Assembly: GCA_041624375.1 (NCBI GenBank)
Contig: JBFJVD010000094.1
Location: 1 to 10,177 of the forward strand
DNA: 10,177 nucleotides
Direction of reading: 5' to 3'
Origin: JBFJVD01 sp041624375
GTDB lineage: Bacteria > Chloroflexota > Anaerolineae > Anaerolineales > E44-bin32
Shown here piece by piece: positions 6,683 through 10,177 of this stretch. The notes beneath the pieces were generated by a model. It saw only the letters and a program-made list of their open reading frames with translations. It made no database searches and was not told the DNA's origin. Every line of letters begins with the position of its first letter. Positions within the stretch are counted from its first letter, which is position 1. Both the position numbers and the translations under genes were made by a program.

Positions 6683-7238
6683 GGGCGAGCACATCCGGCT
6701 GCGGGAGGAGCGGGAAGGCGACATGCAGGTATTTGCCGCCCTGCGCAACGACCTCGAGACGCAGGCCTGGAGCAAGACGCTGCCGCCGGACTACACGATC
6801 GGGATGTATCAAAAGCGCTTCGAGGCGCGTGAGTTCTCGTTCGACCCCCGCGAAGGGCGCTTCACGATCGAGGAGCGTGAGTCGGGCGATGTGGTGGGCA
6901 CCATCTCCTACACCAGCCTCGAGAAACGCTGGTCGGCGACGATCGGCATCGTCGTCGCCAAGCCGTTTTGGGGCAGCGGGTACGCCTATGAGGCGCAGGA
7001 GCTGCTGCTGCGCTTTCTCTTCCAGGAGCTCGGCCTGCGGGTGGTTCGCCTGTGGACTCACAGCGGGATCCCCCGGGCGGTCGGCCTGGCCGAGAAGGGC
7101 GGCTTCAAGATCGGCTTTCGCCAGCGCGAATCGATCTACAAGGACGGGCAGCTCTTCGACAATCTGTTGATGGACATGCTGCGGGAGGAGTACTTCGAAC
7201 GCCACCCGGAAGAGGAGGATCGACTGCCGAAACTGTAG
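6672..7238 (+). CDS. GNAT family N-acetyltransferase (RimJ/RimL-like)
   Basis: 188 residues. The ATG at 6672 follows AAGGAGGT (6658-6665) by 6 bases and lies inside the end of the preceding GNAT gene, which suggests translational coupling. The N-terminus MPLEGEHIRLREEREGD is the usual first strand of RimJ/RimL-type acetyltransferases. Motif A is FWGSGYAYEA (W100, G101, G103, Y104), and HSGIPRAVGLAEKGGFKIG forms the acetyl-CoA end region. The C-terminus is rich in acidic and basic residues (EEYFERHPEEEDRLPKL). Similarity to the upstream GNAT seems limited to family motifs, so this is either an old duplication or two independent GNATs. Substrate unknown; ribosomal protein or small-molecule acetylation are both possible. 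Confidence 0.9.
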   Translation: MPLEGEHIRLREEREGDMQVFAALRNDLETQAWSKTLPPDYTIGMYQKRFEAREFSFDPREGRFTIEERESGDVVGTISYTSLEKRWSATIGIVVAKPFWGSGYAYEAQELLLRFLFQELGLRVVRLWTHSGIPRAVGLAEKGGFKIGFRQRESIYKDGQLFDNLLMDMLREEYFERHPEEEDRLPKL

Positions 7239-7242
7239 TGTC

Positions 7243-7272
7243 GCCAATTCTGGACTTCCGCCAGGGCTTGGC
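7243..7272. promoter_or_regulatory. Nested inverted repeat overlapping the ECF operon promoter
   Basis: Outer arms GCCAA (7243-7247) and TTGGC (7268-7272) enclose inner arms CTGG (7250-7253) and CCAG (7261-7264). The dyad covers the putative -35 and stops just before the -10, the classical place for a repressor operator. No T-run follows, so it is not a typical terminator for the GNAT genes. Its function is inferred from position only. Confidence 0.4.
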
Positions 7273-7279
7273 ATATAGT
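7251..7279 (+). promoter_or_regulatory. Sigma-70-like promoter of the ECF transporter operon
   Basis: TGGACT (7251-7256; 4 of 6 matches to TTGACA) is separated by exactly 17 bases from TATAGT (7274-7279; 5 of 6 matches to TATAAT). Predicted transcription starts near 7286, giving a leader of only about 30 bases before the S-component start. That leaves no room for a riboswitch. Confidence 0.5.
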
Positions 7280-7317
7280 CGAACCGGAAGTGACTCGCTC
7301 GGAGGAGAATGCGATCC

Positions 7318-7908
7318 ATGAACAGAATCTCGAAGGATTTCAACACGATCACGCTTGTGATGATCCCTGTGGCCATCGCCATCAACATCGCCATCGGCCA
7401 GCTGATCGTCGTGCTGAAGGTTCCCCTCTACCTGGACTCCATCGGAACGGTTCTGGTGGGTCTTCTTGCCGGGCCATGGGCCGGCCTGGTCACGGGCGCG
7501 CTGGCCAACCTCATCTGGGGTTTCAGCGGCATCAATCCAGTCTATGCGCCCTTCGCCGCGACGGCGGCGATCATCGGGCTGCTTGCCGGGCTGTTCGCCG
7601 GCTGGGATTGGTTCAAGCGCGCCTGGCTGTGGCTGGTCGGCGGCTTGATCACCGGGGTTGTCGCCGCCATCGTCTCGGCGCCGATCGCTGCCTACCTCTT
7701 CGGCGGCGTGACCGGAACCGGACAGGACCTCCTGGTGGGGATTTTCCGGGCCTCGGGCGCGAGCATCATTGAGGCGACCTTTGGCCAGGGCATCGTCTCC
7801 GACCCGCTGGACAAGCTGGCAACCTTCCTGGTGGTCTGGTTGATCGTACGTGCACTACCCGCTCGCTTCATCCAGCGGTTCCCACGATCGGAGAACGTCT
7901 CTGGCTGA
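7318..7908 (+). CDS. ECF transporter S component (substrate-binding membrane subunit)
   Basis: 196 residues from the ATG at 7318. GGAGGAG (7301-7307) lies about 10 bases upstream; the ATG at 7309 is too close to it. About six hydrophobic segments span the protein, as in S components. The stretch VPLYLDSIGTVLVGLLAGPW, then TGALANLIWGFSG, resembles S components of the ECF-type riboflavin/vitamin transporter superfamily. The role is strongly supported by context: genes for a T component and two ATPases follow with overlaps. S components bind vitamins, their precursors or metals at sub-micromolar levels and dock on the T/A module. No nearby biosynthetic gene or riboswitch points to a substrate, so no specific symbol is given. 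The stop is at 7906-7908. Confidence 0.83.
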   Translation: MNRISKDFNTITLVMIPVAIAINIAIGQLIVVLKVPLYLDSIGTVLVGLLAGPWAGLVTGALANLIWGFSGINPVYAPFAATAAIIGLLAGLFAGWDWFKRAWLWLVGGLITGVVAAIVSAPIAAYLFGGVTGTGQDLLVGIFRASGASIIEATFGQGIVSDPLDKLATFLVVWLIVRALPARFIQRFPRSENVSG

Positions 7909-8689
7909 TTCGTCGCCGCTGACAACCTTCCTGCCGCGCGCGAGCAGCCTGCATCGGGCCTACCCGCTCACCAAGCTGACGCTTGCCGGCGTTCTGATCG
8001 TCGTGGGGTTGCTCATGCCGTGGTGGGGTACGTACATCCTGTTCGCCGGGCTGATGCTCCCGCTGGCAGCCTGGGGGCAGATCCTGCGCCCCTACTTGCG
8101 CACGGTGGTCCAGCTGCTGCTGCCCTTTGCTGTGCCGATCGTTGTCATCCAGGGGCTCTTTTGGACCGGCGGCACGCCGCTGCTGACCCTCGGCCCGCTC
8201 TCGCTGAAAGCCGAAGGTCTCCTCTTTGCCGCAGCCAGCCTAGGGCGGCTCTCCGTGCTCATGGGCGCCTTCCTGCTGCTCGGTTTCACCACCCGACCGG
8301 ATGCCCTGATGCAGTCGCTGGTGGCGCGTGGCGTTCCCAACCAGCTGCTCTACCTGGTGGTCACGACGATCCAGATCGTGCCGCGCTTTCTGGCCCGGGC
8401 AAACACCATTCTGGATGCCCAGCGGTCGCGCGGGCTTGAGACCGAAGGCAACCTTCTTCATCGACTGCGTTCCATCGCCCCGCTGGTCGGCCCGCTGATC
8501 CTGAGCAGCCTGATCGACATTGAAGAACGCGCCATCGCGCTTGAAGCGCGGGCCTTCAACCGGCCGGGGGCGAAGACCACGCTGCTCACCCTGCACGACA
8601 CCCGCCCCCAGGCCTGGCTGCGCACCGGCCTGCTACTCACTGCGATCACCCTGCTCGCGTTCCGAATCTACTTCGCCCTGCGGTCGTGA
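7850..8689 (+). CDS. ecfT: ECF transporter T component (energy-coupling membrane subunit)
   Basis: EcfT couples ATP hydrolysis by the two ATPases to toppling of the S component in the membrane. Multiple hydrophobic segments are followed by the cytoplasmic coupling helices with both hallmark Arg motifs: AQRSRG (8417-8434) and ALEARAF (8537-8557). The N-terminal consensus FxPGxSxLHRxxPxTKL is recognisable as FLPRASSLHRAYPLTKL. The start is uncertain. The outer boundary given is the GTG at 7850, which lacks a Shine-Dalgarno sequence and adds 17 residues unlike the family. A CTG at 7901, six bases after CGGAGA (7889-7894), would give a family-typical N-terminus (LADSSPLTTFLP) and 262 residues. 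Either way the gene overlaps the S-component stop. The end overlaps the next gene by four bases (GTGA). Confidence 0.9.
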   Translation: MHYPLASSSGSHDRRTSLADSSPLTTFLPRASSLHRAYPLTKLTLAGVLIVVGLLMPWWGTYILFAGLMLPLAAWGQILRPYLRTVVQLLLPFAVPIVVIQGLFWTGGTPLLTLGPLSLKAEGLLFAAASLGRLSVLMGAFLLLGFTTRPDALMQSLVARGVPNQLLYLVVTTIQIVPRFLARANTILDAQRSRGLETEGNLLHRLRSIAPLVGPLILSSLIDIEERAIALEARAFNRPGAKTTLLTLHDTRPQAWLRTGLLLTAITLLAFRIYFALRS

Positions 8690-9522
8690 TCAGCGTTCGG
8701 GATCTCACGTTCCGCTACAAAGGGACGGATGCGCCTGCGCTGTCCGAGGTTTCACTCGAAGTGGCTGAAGGTGAATTCTGCGTCGTGATTGGCGCTAACG
8801 GAGCCGGCAAGACCAGCCTCTGCTATCTCCTGGCCGGCTTCATGCCGCAGTTTTTCGAGGGTTATCTGGAGGGCGACGTCTCGATCGACGAAGAAGACGT
8901 GCTGCCGGTTGCGCCTTCGGAGCTCGCCGGGCAGGTCGGCCTGCTTTTTCAGAACCCCTTCAACCAGATCACCGGCGCCCGCTTCACCGTTCGCGAAGAG
9001 GTCGCCTTCGGGATGGAGAACCTGGGGGTGCCGCGTGACGAAATGGAGGAACGGGTGGCTGCCGCCCTCGAGCTGGTCGGGCTCGACGGCCTGGAAGGAC
9101 GTTCCCCGTTTGCACTTTCCGGTGGGCAGCAGCAGCGCCTGGCGATCGCCTCAGTGTTGGTGATGGAGCCCCGTGTCTTGATCCTCGACGAGCCGACCTC
9201 CCAGCTCGACCCGGTCGGGACGCGCGAAGTCTTTTCAGCCCTGGACCGATTGTCGGCGGAAAAGCGAGCCACCATCGTGCTGGCCGAGCACAAGATCGAA
9301 TGGGCAGCCGCCTTCGCCGACCGGGTGATCGCCCTCGAGCGCGGGCGGATCCTTGCCGATGGCCCGCCCCGCGCCGTGCTCGGGCAGGACTTACCCCTCT
9401 CGGATTCGCTCCCTCAGACTCGCTACACCCGGATTTCCCGTCGGCTCCGCAGGCAAGGACTCGCCCCACAAGATGGCGCGCTGCCCGTGACGCTGGAAGA
9501 AGCGGTTGAGTTCCTGCAATGA
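8686..9522 (+). CDS. ecfA1: ECF transporter ATPase (first ATP-binding subunit)
   Basis: 278 residues. The GTG start at 8686 overlaps the ecfT stop in GTGA, a coupled junction. All ABC ATPase motifs are present: Walker A GANGAGKT (G36-T43, K42), Q-loop Q89 (LLFQNPFNQ), signature LSGGQQQR (144-151), Walker B VLILDEPT with D168 and catalytic E169, D-loop SQLDP, and switch His202 (AEHKIEW). The C-terminal ~55 residues (to VTLEEAVEFLQ) match the extra tail of ECF/CbiO-type ATPases. It should pair with the following ATPase as a heterodimer under EcfT. The A1/A2 numbering follows gene order and is provisional. Its intact signature would serve the nucleotide site built on the partner's Walker A. Confidence 0.94.
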   Translation: MISVRDLTFRYKGTDAPALSEVSLEVAEGEFCVVIGANGAGKTSLCYLLAGFMPQFFEGYLEGDVSIDEEDVLPVAPSELAGQVGLLFQNPFNQITGARFTVREEVAFGMENLGVPRDEMEERVAAALELVGLDGLEGRSPFALSGGQQQRLAIASVLVMEPRVLILDEPTSQLDPVGTREVFSALDRLSAEKRATIVLAEHKIEWAAAFADRVIALERGRILADGPPRAVLGQDLPLSDSLPQTRYTRISRRLRRQGLAPQDGALPVTLEEAVEFLQ

Positions 9523-10177
9523 GGATCGAGGTACGCCAGGTTTCCTTTGCCTACCCTTCCGGAGTCGAGGCGCTGACGGATATCGACCTGACGGTCGAAG
9601 CGGGGGAACGCCTCGCCATGCTGGGCGAGAACGGGGCGGGCAAGACGACGTTGGCCAAGCACCTCAACGGTCTGCTGAAGCCAAGCCAGGGTTCGGTGCA
9701 CATCGGCGACTGGGACACTCGGCAGCACAGCGTCGCGCAACTGGCCCGCCGGGTGGCGTACGTGTTTCAGAACCCGGACGAGCAGCTGTTCGAACGTACG
9801 GTCCGCCGGGAGGTGGCCTTCGGCCCCCGCAACCTTGGGGGTTCGCCGGCGGAGATCGACCGTGCGGTGGAAGACTCCCTTGCGCTCGTTGGGCTCGCAG
9901 ACAGGGCGGACACCCATCCTTACGATTTGCAGCCAGCGGAGCGCAAGTGGGTGGCGTTTGCGGCCGCGCTGGCGATGGGGTCGCCGGTGCTGCTGCTTGA
10001 CGAGCCGACGACCGGCCAGGACGCAGCCGGGATCCAGCGACTGGGGAGCATTGTCGAGGATTTGAAGCAAGATGGCCGGACCTTGATCACCATCACCCAC
10101 GACGTGGAGTTCTGCGCCGATCACTTCGACCGTGTTGTCGTGCTCTCCGGTGGGCGCATCGTGGCCGATGGCCCGGC
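9519..10177 (+). CDS. ecfA2: ECF transporter ATPase (second ATP-binding subunit), 3' end outside window
   Basis: Starts at the ATG at 9519, which overlaps the previous stop in ATGA. 219 full codons are visible and no stop occurs before the window ends. Walker A GENGAGKT (G36-T43), Q-loop Q84 (VFQNPDEQLF), Walker B VLLLDEPT with D161 and E162, and switch His194 (ITHD) are intact. The ABC signature is not: where LSGGQ is expected the protein reads LQPAERKW (137-144; bases 9927-9950). The D-loop is TTGQD in place of the usual TGLD. This suggests that one of the two ATP sites of the heterodimer is degenerate, as in several other asymmetric ABC transporters. It forms the import motor with the upstream S, T and A genes. 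Confidence 0.93.
   Translation, partial: MRIEVRQVSFAYPSGVEALTDIDLTVEAGERLAMLGENGAGKTTLAKHLNGLLKPSQGSVHIGDWDTRQHSVAQLARRVAYVFQNPDEQLFERTVRREVAFGPRNLGGSPAEIDRAVEDSLALVGLADRADTHPYDLQPAERKWVAFAAALAMGSPVLLLDEPTTGQDAAGIQRLGSIVEDLKQDGRTLITITHDVEFCADHFDRVVVLSGGRIVADGP

Noticed and set aside
7286..7317. Riboswitch upstream of the ECF operon, as found for many vitamin importers
   Set aside because: The predicted leader is only about 30 bases and the full gap after the previous gene is 79 bases, with only a short dyad that overlaps the promoter.
1..10177. Mobile elements, toxin-antitoxin or defence genes
   Set aside because: No transposase, integrase, nuclease or toxin motifs, terminal repeats or abrupt composition change were seen; all convincing genes are housekeeping or transport types.

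Overview
The window is high-GC bacterial DNA that is almost fully coding. The best taxonomic guess is Chloroflexota (Anaerolineae- or Caldilineae-like). This rests on two secreted lipoproteins with long Thr/Pro linkers before a beta-sandwich domain, and on the general look of the proteins. It is an inference from style; no marker gene is present.

Layout. (1) 1-1951 (+): 3' part of a comEC/rec2 DNA-uptake channel gene; its start lies upstream of the window. Its C-terminal metallo-beta-lactamase-like domain has lost its metal-binding histidines. (2) 1993-4677: three separate minus-strand genes, each with a hairpin after its stop. They are a lipoprotein (2076-2885), a single-domain response-regulator receiver (3133-3537) and a second lipoprotein (3760-4677). 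(3) 4678-4878: a divergent intergenic region with overlapping -10-like elements. (4) 4879-7238 (+): an M24 'pita-bread' protein of the Xaa-Pro aminopeptidase type with an altered metal site, followed closely by two GNAT acetyltransferase genes; the last two overlap by 11 bases. (5) 7251-10177 (+): a promoter with a nested inverted repeat, then a four-gene energy-coupling-factor (ECF) importer operon in the order S, T, A, A. The last ATPase gene runs off the window.

How the genes work together. The ECF genes form one machine: the S component binds the substrate, the T component couples, and two ATPases drive import. All junctions overlap, so translation is probably coupled. Having S beside T and both A genes suggests a dedicated (group I-like) importer; its substrate cannot be read from the sequence. 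The two lipoproteins and the receiver may belong to one surface or signalling function, but only proximity and orientation support this. ComEC, the M24-GNAT-GNAT group and the ECF operon have no evident functional link.

No mobile element, CRISPR array, tRNA, rRNA or recognisable riboswitch was seen. The most notable observations are three family members that have changed hallmark active-site residues: ComEC, the M24 protein and the second ECF ATPase. No clearly new multi-gene system is evident.
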